DNA of 64,000 bases from Helicoverpa zea (lineage: Eukaryota > Arthropoda > Insecta > Lepidoptera > Noctuidae). This document shows, in pieces, positions 36,001 to 46,577 of this stretch; position 1 is the first letter of the stretch; each line of letters starts with the position of its first letter. The notes under the pieces were generated by a model. The model saw only the letters and a list, made by a program, of their open reading frames with translations, did not search any database and was not told where the DNA came from. Location: contig NC_061462.1 in the NCBI RefSeq assembly GCF_022581195.2, positions 2,914,001-2,978,000 on the forward strand. The letters are read 5' to 3'. The translations under genes and the position numbers were made by a program.

Positions 36001-38364
36001 TGCTTGTGATGGGGGAATGGAAACAGGAGTTTGTGATTAATTGAATGTTATTTATTTACAGTACATTATTGTTTTTGGTAGCGGTAGCGTATTGCTGTGT
36101 ATAAAGTCAGCAATCGTTGTAATTACCGATTGGGGTTGCAAGCTGAAGTAAGAAAAGCAACAATGAGGGAAAACCTTAATGATCAAAAAGCCAGAGTGCT
36201 GATTCTGAGTTTTGTCAGTTTACGCGCTCGATACGTAATTATAACTTTGTTGAAGTAAAGAGTCGTATGCTACATGACATGGTTAGAATATAGCACGTTC
36301 ATTCATTTTTCCGGATAATGACGTTTACTATTTCACAAGTGAGCGCGTTTATAATACAACCAAGTGTCGATGACAGTTTTCATTAAATAAACAGTTCTAA
36401 AATTAATGTTACGTCATTAAGTTGTATGATAATTTACTCATCGAGAAAGTTAACTTGCAAAACTCGCACTAGGCACTCTGTTCAATTAAATGCTCGCGAT
36501 AAATGGTCAAGGACTAGCGCCTATCACAACAGGACCGTTATTCATAGTTTATATTTCAAGTCCCACTACCAATTCAATTTATTCTTATTACACAAAATCT
36601 ACGATAAAAATCTTCCCAAACCCGTGTGTCCAGCGATCACATCAAGTTTGCTCACATAATAATTCATAAGATAGTTATCAGGGGCCTAAAAGCACTTTAG
36701 CTGGATTGCCAATCCTATACCGCGCTGATATATTTGCATGATGACAGCGTCATAACCACTCTGAAACCCGGTGTAATTGCTTTTCTCCGTCGCCAAGATA
36801 GATTTTTGGAGATCCTTGGGTAGGATAGAAATATAATCTTTTTGACGAATAATAGCTACGTTAAATTTATAAAAGAAAATTATATAATAGCTGTTAAACT
36901 ATCATAAAGAAAGTTTTGATACTTGAAAATGTTATCTTAATGATGAAACTAGATGAATTCAAAGATATTGTACATAGCTTTATCTCTTTTGGAACTTTGT
37001 TTTTAATAAGTATATGCTTATGCTAACGCATAGAACTCCCTCTTATTAACTCGGCGTTGTTTTGTCCTTCCCCTCATTTTATTTTATTGTAAGTACAAAT
37101 AAAATTACTAACATAGTTCTTAAGTTATTATCTGTCATGTATTACTAATACTATATGGACCGAAAACAAGTCTGAAATAAATATATTGAATTTAATTGAA
37201 AATTAACTTTGTAAAAGAAGCTGTAAGAAAAAACGATAAACAAATTACCCATACAAAAGTATTCATGATGTAAAATATCAAAAATCACTTCAACATTCTA
37301 CGGAACATAACCCAAATTCTCTTTATTAAAATATTTTCGAATTTTAAACAGGATAGTCCGCATGACTGGAAAAATTTACCGGCGGCCTCGTAAAACATGT
37401 AATATCGTTATTCGAGGCACTTTACCAAAAAGGTTATTTTGTTAAAAGCTTTGGTCTAGGTTATCGCCCCAGGACAGTTTTGGTAAGACTAGGAAACCAT
37501 CTTGATTGAGATTGTAGAACTAATTAAGGGTACGATCGTGAATAGTATTATTTTTACTAAAATACGAAGGATAATACGAAGAAATATTAATTGTTTTAAG
37601 TTTAATTAATGGTATTTTTTTTTTATTTAGGCACTTGATTTTATCTTTTTTTTTGTTATTTAAGACACTTGTGTTGTTTTGAATTTCATACTAGGCTTAT
37701 CGAGAACATTTTTTAGGTACACACATTTATATTATTACAGGATGATGAAGGTTCAAATCATAATTGCCACATAAATTCCTAAATAACACCATACAGCTGC
37801 GTCAACCGCCATAATACCAGTAACTCCCATACCGCAATATCTGCAATGCTAATACCGACCTATCACTCTACCCATTGGTCGGATTATCGCGAAAACAGTT
37901 CGACCAAAATCTGGCCATTTGTATTTCTCGTAGCAATGGCCCCGGGGGCATCACAGTTCCAAGTTTCTAGGCCCAATTAATGAGGCGATTAAACTAAATT
38001 AGAGTTTAAGGCGCGAACGGCCAATTTGGACGTAGACAGATCTTTGCGGTGAAGTTCGGCCCTCCATGATTTTAAGGATTATGAAGTTTAGAACGCAGAT
38101 TGGATTGATCAGGGATTAAACTATAATTTGCTGATTAAATGAGAGCGGGATTTCGGTAGGTTAGCGTTGCATGGCTAAATATTGTTTGTTATAGGAATAA
38201 ATTGGATTCGATATTTTAAAATAATTTTAGTTAGATCATCGACAACCTGAATTTATCCCATTCCTGAATTTAATTTCGAATGTTTTATGTATTTTTTGTA
38301 GCCATATTATTTATTTACATTATCAAAATTAATTATATTAAACTTATTTCTTTATCAAGAACTA
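30005..38364. other. Long intron stretch with only the 109-bp RTE tail
   Basis: Apart from 34333-34441 I see no exon or mobile element. The part 37740-38160 is of more even composition and free of repeats, with homeodomain-type AATTAAT sites, and could be regulatory, but nothing proves it. The stretches 38521-39789 and 40926-42036 are also plain. Confidence 0.45.
34333..34441 (-). mobile_element. RTE 3' end, 5'-truncated to 109 bp, 11-bp TSD
   Basis: AATAATTTAAT occurs at 34322-34332 and 34442-34452. The insert on the minus strand reads GTCGCTGGAAGACGCTGGAT through CAGCAGTGGACGTCCTATGG to a (GATGAT)n tail, the standard 3' terminus of RTE-type elements in moths. It shows how short the truncated insertions in this intron can be. 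Confidence 0.85.
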
Positions 38365-38520
38365 ATCTATACATATAATAAATCTGTAGAAAAGTAATTT
38401 TTGTACATTGAAGAAATTGACAAAAAAAATAGCCAGCATCTTGAAGGATAACTAACAGAACCCATTTCCATCATTTTTGTCTGTTTGTCTGTTTATCTGT
38501 TTGTTTGTTCGGGATTCACG
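38365..38520 (+). mobile_element. Helitron-like 5' end with CTGTTTGT repeats
   Basis: TCTATACATATAATAAATCT looks like a Helitron TC start. About 110 bp later there is a run of CTGT(T/A)TGT units (38479-38511), then GGGATTCACGTAAAATCTAC. No CTAG end was found nearby. Confidence 0.4.
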
Positions 38521-39789
38521 TAAAATCTACGAATTCAATGCAGACAATGCTTATATACAAAAATTCTACGTAACTTGGGGTATTACTTAGTTTTTGTTTC
38601 ATCGAAATCGATTCACTCTATCAAAAGATATGATTAATTTTGTGAATTCAAGATGTAAAATATTACGACACGCAATCTATTTGTCAAAACTGTACATTTG
38701 AATGTTGTACTTATATTAGTTGATCGGCCTATTATTAATCTTTACACAGAAAATCACACCTTTATAAGTAACTTCGGAAGAAAAAAAAAATATGAAAATT
38801 TTGTTTAGCCAAGGTTAAAGTAGCTCCATCTGTGGTAAATAAAATAAATCAAATTTGTCAAAGGCGCGAGGTGGTAAATGACAATATTACCATACATTCT
38901 TTATAGAGGATTATTATTTCAACAGATGGAGTTGTGTATTTTCCGTAATTCACCATATTTTAACACGTAGTGTAATTTTTCGATAGACATTTCAATAGTG
39001 TTTGTCACTTTGCCGTGCCACATCAAAATTCAACTATAATTATTACCTTGATGAAAAGAAAATTAATAGTTCTCAGCCAAATTTAAAACGGTGCCATCTA
39101 AATTATTTTTTGAACATTATGTCAAAAATGATGACTTTAGTGGAACAATTAATTATCATTTAAAGTTACAGATGGAGTTCATATCAGGATTTTTTCATAA
39201 ACATAGTTTAGCTTATCTTCCACTAATGTGGTGGCCTTAAAACAAATTACTTTGAGTGAGTAGTATTAAGTAGACCTTAATTATTTTTTCTGATGCAAAA
39301 TATGTAAACTTAATCCTAGAAGAAATGAGGATCTATCTCTCGCAAGCGCTGCGAAGCGTGAGGAAGGTAATGTAGGATTCTGTAGCTTTAAAAACAAGCC
39401 CAGATACAAAGTGCAGATAAGAAATGGGAGCTCTCTCTATTTAATACCATACACACGTAAAATGCTTTATGCGTCTGAAAACGTACAAATTACGCGCCGC
39501 ATACCAGAGACATGCTTACTTTCAACTTCTGATCGCAAATATACTGTTCACGATTACGAACAGTCTCAGTAAGACCCGAGCCAAGTCTAAAAACCCTAAA
39601 AAACACCTTTTATATAAAACTACGTTTGATGTCATTTAATCACAAAGACAGAATTGTTCTCTGTTGCAAATCCTATCCACCTATATCCTATCCTAATCCA
39701 GAATGCATTGCAGGTGTGCATTGCACAAAAACCAATGGTATCCTATTCGAGAAGTCAAAAGAGTTGACCTGCCAACGTCAGCTTCTGCG

Positions 39790-40281
39790 CTAAGCAAGTG
39801 TTCTTAATAGTACCATCAGAATTACATTCATCGTTGAATGAGGTGAATAAATTTTCAGAAACCACAATAACAGTAGGAGCCAAAGCGTACCTATTATCGC
39901 TTCATAGAGCTCTGATTGGCCCCAGGTGACCAAGTCAGGTCTGATTTGTTCGTTCATCAGATCTTTGAAAGTGTTTCGGTGGATACTTACTGTCGTCCTG
40001 TTTACGTGTGACACAAAATATGGTATATAAACGTCCTCCGCAAGAGCGAAATTTTCCCGGTGTGCGGTAGTGACGCACAGTATACAACACTTATATTTCT
40101 TTTGATTTGCTGGCTCCACCAAGAAATGACAAATTGCGAGCGTACATTCTGAAAATCTTGGCAAAACTACAGGTTTCAAGTACGAACACATGAAGTGGAC
40201 TCTCACAGATACGTACATTTTGCCTATTCGTGAACTAATGCAAACATTTCGGTGGAGTCCCGGCTTAGGCCTCCCCCACAT
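39790..40281 (-). other. Unexplained 163-codon open frame
   Basis: The frame begins inside the GC-rich MITE edge (MWGRPKPGLHRNVC) and runs through FALAEDVYIPYFVSHVNRTT, FKDLMNEQIRPDLVTWGQSE and a Leu-rich hydrophobic stretch (LWLLLLLWF). GC of 39900-40250 is above its flanks. I see no family match, no splice signals that fit the neighbouring A2M-like gene, and no promoter. It may be an old mobile-element fragment or chance. Confidence 0.2.
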
Positions 40282-40623
40282 TAGGCGTGCGCGATCCTCG
40301 GGCGTGTGAGTAGCGCGGGCGCCGCGCGTGCGTCGCGAGCGCGTTGCGTGAGCGTCGCGTTTTGCTGCCCTGCGGCATTTGCAGCGCGCTCGCGGCGCGC
40401 ACGCGCCGCTCTCCTTGACGTTTAACTGCTAAGGCGTTTAGCGGGCGGCGGGGATAGCAGGCGAAGGGGTAAGAAAGCAACTCGAGCGCTGCGTGCTCGC
40501 CGCGAGCGCGTCGCTTGCACTCTTCACACATGCCGCAGGGCAGCAAAACGCGACGTTCACGCAGCGCGCTCGCGACGCCCGCGCTACTCACACGCCCGAG
40601 GATCGCGCACGCCTAATGTGGGG
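40274..40623. mobile_element. GC-rich MITE with 46-bp perfect TIRs
   Basis: Positions 40274-40319 (CCCCACATTAGGCGTGCGCG...) are the exact reverse complement of 40578-40623. Beyond that the arms continue imperfectly (GCGTCGCGTTTTGCTGCCCT against AGGGCAGCAAAACGCGACGT), leaving a short centre. It is the most GC-rich patch of the window. The minus-strand ORF over it is a compositional artefact. Confidence 0.82.
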
Positions 40624-40669
40624 TCAGCCTTACCATGAGTAAGTGAAACTATCCTACCCTATGCGCCTG

Positions 40670-40925
40670 CTGATGATGATGACTCATTTTATCATCCATC
40701 CAGCTATTCCCCAACTATGTTGGTGTTGGCTTCCAGTCACCGAATCTGTTTGAGTACCAATATTTTGCTTGGAGCGACTACCTATCTACAATCCAGTCAA
40801 CTACACAAGACGATATCCATATTATGGTAAGACTGACAGACTTTCTGGCTTCTGATTAGTCGCAGCAGCTGCAGAAAATGTACAAATGACAGCTTTGTCA
40901 GACTCAAAGCATGTAGACATAGATT
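40670..40925 (-). mobile_element. Old, diverged 3' part of the same SINE family
   Basis: The minus strand matches the tail and body of the 7317 SINE in order: GGCTTCCAGTC, GAGTACCA, CGACTACCTATCT and TCTGGCTTCTGA on the plus strand correspond to the reverse complement. Many substitutions and small gaps indicate an old copy. The tRNA head is missing or unrecognisable. It starts about 45 bp after the GC-rich MITE at 40274-40623. Confidence 0.65.
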
Positions 40926-41104
40926 ATAGTTGTTTCCTGTGAAAATTACTTACGCACCATACGTAATAATTTTCCAAATTGGCTGAACAACGTCACAAAC
41001 TTTACTTCTTTTGTCTGGTCACATCCACAACACAACCTTGATCAATGAATCTATGCGACTGCTAAGTGCTAATCCTAATTATACTGTCATGTGAAAGAAT
41101 GCAC

Positions 41105-41172
41105 CTACGGGATAAGTAGTATTTTGACGATTCTATATTGCCCACGCAGACGAAGTTGCGGGCAACAGCTAG
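41105..41172 (+). mobile_element. Helitron 3' end fragment
   Basis: GACGAAGTTGCGGGCAACAG is followed by CTAG|T, the characteristic short hairpin plus CTAG terminus of moth Helitrons. No matching TC start was found upstream, so it is likely truncated or decayed. Confidence 0.5.
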
Positions 41173-42036
41173 TGTGTGTAATATTCTCAGAGAAGACTTT
41201 TAAAGAGACCTTGTAATAATTTCGGTCTTTTAAAAAACTAAACACAAACAATGAAACACATTACTGCTTTTAGTTCTAAAATACGCAATTAAGCGTTAAT
41301 CAGAAACATTCAAATGCAGAGTATCCAATTAAACAATTTCAATCTAAATTGCTAATGTTCATTAATAATTAGAATTGGTTTATAATGGGACAATTTAACT
41401 AAATTAGAATGTGATATTGAAGAGTTTGAGAGCAAAATAACGATGCAAATGCGTGCGTACTTTGTCAAAATTTGTAATTGTGTGTACGCTAAACACTGTT
41501 TATGATTTAACCATTCAAATTGATAATAATTTCATTATTCGTAGCGAATATTTTACGTAAGTACTAAAAAATTAAAATATATTTAACATCACTTGTTTGA
41601 AAATTGTTTCGTATTACTTACTATGTTATGAAAACCTAGTTCTCTTATCAAAGTTTCGAACTGTCAGAAAGTACCTAAGTACTTACAAGACATTGTCAAA
41701 TTACTAAAGCAGACATTGTCTTTGTTCTGTATTGAATATCCTATTGATATTGGAAATAAACTTTGCAAAGGTCAACCAACCCACGTAAACTCACCCACTT
41801 ATACCTATTAATAAATTATTCTTTTTTCAAGAGTAGTTTCTTATTTTAGTTTTTTTTTTTTTACATTTGTGGGTAATTTTTTACCGTAGTGGGTGCCCTA
41901 AGTAATCATAACTAAAGATCTCCTAAACAACGCATGTCGATGTCAACACTAATGATTTACTTGACAGGCCTTGACCTAGGCCCTGTTGGTGGTAGATCTC
42001 TAGCTATCATCACACACATATGCACTACAATATACA

Positions 42037-42215
42037 TCACACTAATATAAACTTTCTGAGTGCGTATGATCGTATGTTTGTTACATCGTCATGCGCAAAA
42101 GGCTGAACAGATTTTAATGAAACTTAGCAGTATTATAGCTTATACATTAGAATAATATATAGACTACTTTTTTATCCGGGTGCGGGAAGTGATTCCCTCA
42201 GAAACCGCTGGCGCA
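42037..42215 (+). mobile_element. Helitron 5' part, 3'-truncated
   Basis: It begins TCACACTAATATAAACTTTC, then GGCTGAACAGATTTTAATGA and TTATCCGGGTGCGGGAAGTG, a layout common to small moth Helitrons. The CTAG terminus is missing. It ends about 120 bp before exon 4 on the plus-strand map (exon 4 is 42339-42494). Confidence 0.5.
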
Positions 42216-42338
42216 AGTAATGTATACGAAAGACACCACCTATATTTTCACCCTATTAACAATCCTGTTTCTCACAGTCACATATAAAACTATATCTCAC
42301 AAAACAGCAGTAACAAAGTTAAAGCACTCGTCACTCAC

Positions 42339-42494
42339 CTGCAAATTGACGTACGGTGCGTCCGCCATGACAGTCGGGACTATGAATCCGCCTTCACCCG
42401 TCGACATGTCAATGTCTTGACTATAGATATCGGTCTTGTCGTCATATAGCTTGACGCGTACCCGGACTCGCTTTTCCGTGCTCATTGCTTCGAC
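42339..42494 (-). CDS. A2M/TEP-like exon 4 in window (MG4 core)
   Basis: A 156-bp exon of exactly 52 codons, phase 0 at both ends; acceptor atctttttaaccag, donor TTGCAG|GTGAGT. It encodes VEAMSTEKRVRVRVKLYDDK followed by TDIYSQDIDMSTGEGGF and ends PYVNLQ. The VRVRVKLYD...YSQD...GEGGFIVP strands fit MG4, which follows the KPGLPFVGRV opening supplied by the previous exon; joined they read GRVEAM. Basic residues dominate the first strand. A MITE (42569-42751) sits 74 bp upstream of the acceptor. The next exon lies 28 kb away at 14090. Confidence 0.86.
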
Positions 42495-42568
42495 CTGGTT
42501 AAAAAGATAAACAAACATGTTATCCTCTATGGTCTTTTTGATCATGTGATGGGTTATTAGGACTAACA

Positions 42569-42751
42569 GCCAGTTTCTTCATCAAAAGTTAAAGCCAAAG
42601 TAAAAGTCAAAGTAATGTCTAAAGTAAAAGTAACGGTCAAATTCAATTTTTCTATTAGTTTTGCTGTCACTTTAGCCTTGAAAAAACGAATTTGACCGTT
42701 ACTTCTACTTTAGACATTACTTTAACTTTAACTTTTGATGCAGAAACTGGC
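42569..42751. mobile_element. MITE with about 75-bp inverted arms, next to exon 4
   Basis: GCCAGTTTCTTCATCAAAAG...GTAATGTCTAAAGTAAAAGT at the left mirrors ...TAGACATTACTTTAACTTTA...AACTTTTGATGCAGAAACTGGC at the right. It lies 74 bp upstream of the 3' splice site of window exon 4 of the A2M-like gene, within that intron. Confidence 0.82.
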
Positions 42752-44062
42752 CGTAAGAGTCAAGTTGAGAAAATTTCTATTACTGTACTAATTATGTTTC
42801 AGAATATTAATTAGGTTTAGAAACAACATTTCTGTAACTAATACATTTATCTCTTAACACCGTCCACCTGAATATTCTAAAACCAAATTCGGAGTACACC
42901 TCGCCACGCAATGAGAACAATATTGTGACGTCAAGTTAAGTCTTAATTAAACCATTAAGTTTACCGAGTCAACCTGGCTTAACTCCAAAACCTGTGCCGA
43001 CAGGGGTACAGATATGAAATACTGATATAATTAAACGTGATTATTATTTTGTTGCGCAAATTATAAAAGGTTGGGATGGCGACTGTGTTTTGTTTTTTTG
43101 TGTGTTCTTTTTTTGAAATTGTACTTGTCTCTTTATTTTTCATCGATTGTAAGAACCAGCAAGCCTAATGTGGGCATTATCTAATTAAAACCAAGATCGA
43201 TAACACTTTCAGTGAAAAAAATTATAGACCAAATTGAATCCTGAACTATGTTTTGATTCCATCTAAGAAATTCTGTTACTAAGACATCAAGACAAGTCTA
43301 TCATAAGTCTTCATTTAACAATATTAACGAAGAAGACGCCAATTAGTAAAAACTAGAAACAATAAAAATATGTATAACGTAACACTATTATTTTCAATAC
43401 AAGCTTCTACGAACATTATTATTGTTGATATTTTGAATCACTGTTAAAGCCTCTTTAGGCTACGAAATCAACGGAGTCATCCTCCTTCAGAAGATGTTCT
43501 TTCTTTGATATTATACTTTTATAGTAGGTAGCTACCAACTAGGTAATATGTTACTGCCTAAATTTTCTGTAGCATTTTTTTATTTGACTTCATGGCGTAC
43601 CACGCGCAAATTCGTCTCCGAAGTAGTAATCATTCATATAATTTTCATTTCTTATTATTTTTTTAAAGGTTAATCATAACTCGCTGCCTTAGTGGCCATA
43701 CAGACTCAGAAAGAAAAGCGAGCGTCGATATAAAAGCTGTTCGTTAGAGCCTCTCTGTAATTTATGATATTGTTCTCCCGACAACGACGGAAGATGAATA
43801 TGGATGCGATTTTTATTAATAACATTAAAAGTTATAAGCAAAAATGTAATTTTGCTTTTCCTTTTAATTCTTCTGCTACGGAAATAATAATTTGTTCGTT
43901 TTTGTCTTCCTTCTTTCCTAGATTCCAAAGGATTTTTGATTACAGAAAAAATGTCGTGATGTTTAAAACTCAGATTTTAGCAAAAGGATTCTCAATTTAC
44001 ATTAAAAGACCGTTGTATTTTTAGTCTATTGTAAATTTGAAGCTTAATATTACAGCCAACAA

Positions 44063-44105
44063 AAGATACTAATACTGCATCTCCATAATGCAGTATTAGT
44101 ATCTT
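44063..44105. repeat. Perfect 18-bp hairpin beside the tandem array
   Basis: AAGATACTAATACTGCAT (44063-44080) and ATGCAGTATTAGTATCTT (44088-44105) are exact complements around the 7-nt loop CTCCATA. The stem is too short for a typical pre-miRNA. Confidence 0.65.
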
Positions 44106-44423
44106 AAAATAAAAATTGTACACCAAATTCATCATGTATGCACAAACACTCTTTTATAGAAAACTTTATGATTTATGAATATCCCACGATTCTTCCCGTT
44201 CAAACCAGGAAGCAAGCGAATGACAAAGTTATTCAGAGTGAACTGCAGTGTATCGGTAGGAAATTACAACATCATGGTTGAGACGCCATTTTGTAAAGCG
44301 GGTTCATTATTGTTGTTATGGGGAACTTTGATGTGGCCGCCTGAGGTAGTTTGTGTGAGGATTTATGTAAAGGCAGTGTTTTGTTTTGATTGGTGATGTT
44401 ATTAGTCTTGGGTAACTGAAACT

Positions 44424-44619
44424 TCTATCTATAGATATAAAAATGAATCCCTATATCCCTTGGTCATGCCATCCCGCGTAAACGGCTGCACCGATTAAAC
44501 TGAAAATTTAAAATGAGGTAGCTTAGACCCGGGAGAAGGAAAAAGGATAGATTTTGTCACCATCCGGCTTCGGGAAGCAGTCATATCGGAACACGAGTGA
44601 AACTGCGGGTGGGCGCTAG
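44424..44619 (+). mobile_element. Helitron in tandem unit 1
   Basis: TCTATCTATAGATATAAAAA start, GTGAAACTGCGGGTGGGCG then CTAG end; 196 bp, non-coding. Its sister copy is in unit 2 at 45165-45361. Confidence 0.62.
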
Positions 44620-44669
44620 TAGTAATAAATATAAAACAGTGGTTTAAACAGATTTTTTTTTCACACTTA

Positions 44670-44872
44670 TACTCCATTTAAAATAGCATTAGAAAAAGTA
44701 AACCTTTTTTACTGTTTGTTCAACCGATTGGCGGCTGCAGTAAATACTTGGTATTGTAACCACTATTTTGCTTTCAATTCCGTTCTTTTGTCTACGGAAT
44801 AGAAGTCAAATTCGGTTGAACAAACAGTAAAAAAGGTTTACTTAAATTCCTAATGTTATTTTAAATGGAGTA
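44670..44872. mobile_element. MITE with TA duplication, inside the tandem array
   Basis: TACTCCATTTAAAATAGCAT...GTTTGTTCAACCGA is mirrored by TTCGGTTGAACAAAC...TTATTTTAAATGGAGTA. It is flanked by TA on both sides (44668-44669 and 44873-44874), as expected for a Tc1/mariner-related MITE. Comparison with the next tandem unit, which lacks it, confirms the insertion: the unit is about 208 bp longer here. Confidence 0.82.
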
Positions 44873-45164
44873 TAGGAAGCTCTCGAATAACATAGGCTAT
44901 ATTTTATACGGATTTATGAATATCCTATCCTTGCTGGTCAAACCAGGAAGCCAGCGAATGACAAAGTTATAAAGACTGAACTGCAGTGCATCGGTAGGAA
45001 ATTACAACATCATGGTTGAGACGCCATTTTGTAAAGCGAGTTCATTATTGTTGTTGTGGAGAACTTTGATGTGGCCGCCTGAGGTAGTTTGTGTGAGGAT
45101 TTATGTAAAGGTAGTGGTTTGTTTTGATTGGTGGTGCTATTAGTTTTGGGGTAGTAACACTACT

Positions 45165-45361
45165 TCTATCTTACGTATATAAAAATGAATCCCTATATCT
45201 CTCAGTCACGCCACCACGCGTAAACGCCTGCACCGTTTAAACTGAAAATTAGAGGGAAGGTAGCTTAGACCCGGGAGAAGGATAAAGGATAGTTTTTGTT
45301 ACCATGCTGCTGCGAGAAGCAGTCAAATCGGGACACGAGTGACACTGCGGGCAGGAGCTAG
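45165..45361 (+). mobile_element. Helitron in tandem unit 2
   Basis: TCTATCTTACGTATATAAAA start, GTGACACTGCGGGCAGGAG then CTAG end; 197 bp. The same insertion position as in unit 1 shows that it was duplicated with the unit. Confidence 0.62.
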
Positions 45362-45808
45362 TAGTAATAATAATAAAGAGACTAAAACGATATTTTTTTT
45401 CCTCTTGGGAAGCTCTCGAATAACATAGCCTATATTTTACACGAATTTATGAATATCCTATTCTTGCAAGCGAATGACAAAGTTATAAAGAGTGAAATGC
45501 AGTGTATCGGTAGGAAATTACAACATCATGGTTGAGACGCCATTTTGTAAAGCGAGTTCATTATTGTTGTTGTGGAGAACTTTGATGTGGCCGCCTGAGG
45601 TAGTTTGTGTGAGGATTTATGTAAAGGTAGTGGTTTGTTTTGATTGGTGATGTTATTAGTTCTGGGTTAGTAAGAGTTCTATAGTAATACAATAAAGAGC
45701 CTGAACTGATTTGAAAAATCTCTCACTGCTGGGAAGCAACTATATAGCTCCCAAGTAAAATAGGCTCCATTATATACGGTAACGAGAAGCAGTTTCAATA
45801 CTGTTACA

Positions 45809-46096
45809 GCCTTTTTTTATCGTCCCACTGCTGGGCACAGGCCTCCTCTCACAAGGAGAAGGATTGAGCATTAATCACCACGCTTGCTCAATGCGGGTTG
45901 GTGATTTTAGACTATAGTCCAGATTTCCTCAAGATGTTTTCCTTCACCTTTTTATCAGCCATTGGTGTCCAAGATATACTTAGAAAGTACATACAAACTT
46001 AGAAAAGTTGCATTGGTACTTGCCTGACCTGGAATCGAACCCACACCCACATACTCGAGAGGTTGGTTCTTTACCCACTAGGTCACCCCGACTTTT
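45809..46096 (-). mobile_element. SINE with the same tRNA head but a different tail
   Basis: On the minus strand the element begins GGGGTGACCTAGTGGGTAAA with B box GGTTCGATTCC and continues CAAGTACCAATGCAAC... as in the 7317 family for about 130 bp. After GACACCA the body switches to a different sequence ending in GAGGCCTGTGCCCAGCAGTG, a common moth repeat tail. No clear target-site duplication was found. Confidence 0.8.
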
Positions 46097-46577
46097 TCTA
46101 TATTATGTAATTAGTAGTTTTTATGTTATGTAATAATTTTACATAGTTTGTAATAACTTTGCACTTCTGGTTATTTTGAACAAATATTTAATTGTGTTGT
46201 AAGTGGGCAAGAGCAAAGATATTTAGTCCCTTTAGAATCTTTATCTAAAATGCTTCCGTTTAACACAAAAAAGAAACAGCAGCCTTAATTCACGAAGAAA
46301 AAATTTTTTTGTCATATCTTTACCAACACTATATAAGTTCAAACATCGGAGTCAGGTCCACAGTAACATCAACCTTCCATTGTCTAAAGCTTAGATAAAG
46401 GGAACTATCAAAAGTTCCAGCGGAATGAGCTAACGAGCAGCTATTTGCTACAATACAGCCATTTCAGGCTATACAACTTCAACAAAATGGCGCCATGAAG
46501 AAATGTTATGAATTATTGTCGGTGAAGACGGTGAGGTAGAAATTATATTTGAGGGAATGAGTGACTTTTGTTAAGAA

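Larger units (their letters stand above)
44120..45800. repeat. Tandem array of about 534-bp units, three to four copies
   Basis: The landmark ATTTATGAATATCC recurs at 44171, 44912 and 45445. The first interval is 741 bp but contains the 203-bp MITE; the second is 533 bp. Each unit has a conserved block of about 230 bp (GCGAATGACAAAGTTAT...GGATTTATGTAAAGG) followed by a small Helitron in units 1 and 2. Unit 3 has lost the Helitron, and a partial fourth unit seems to start near 45730. Confidence 0.85.

Noticed and set aside
39790..40281. Exon of the A2M-like gene
   Set aside because: No matching phase-0 splice sites or MG-like strands. Adding it would interrupt a natural junction.
40265..40591. 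108-codon Arg/Ala-rich minus-strand ORF
   Set aside because: It lies entirely within the GC-rich inverted-repeat MITE; the open frame follows from composition.
44120..45800. CRISPR array or rDNA-type repeat
   Set aside because: Units are about 534 bp with Helitron content and diverged copies, unlike either class.
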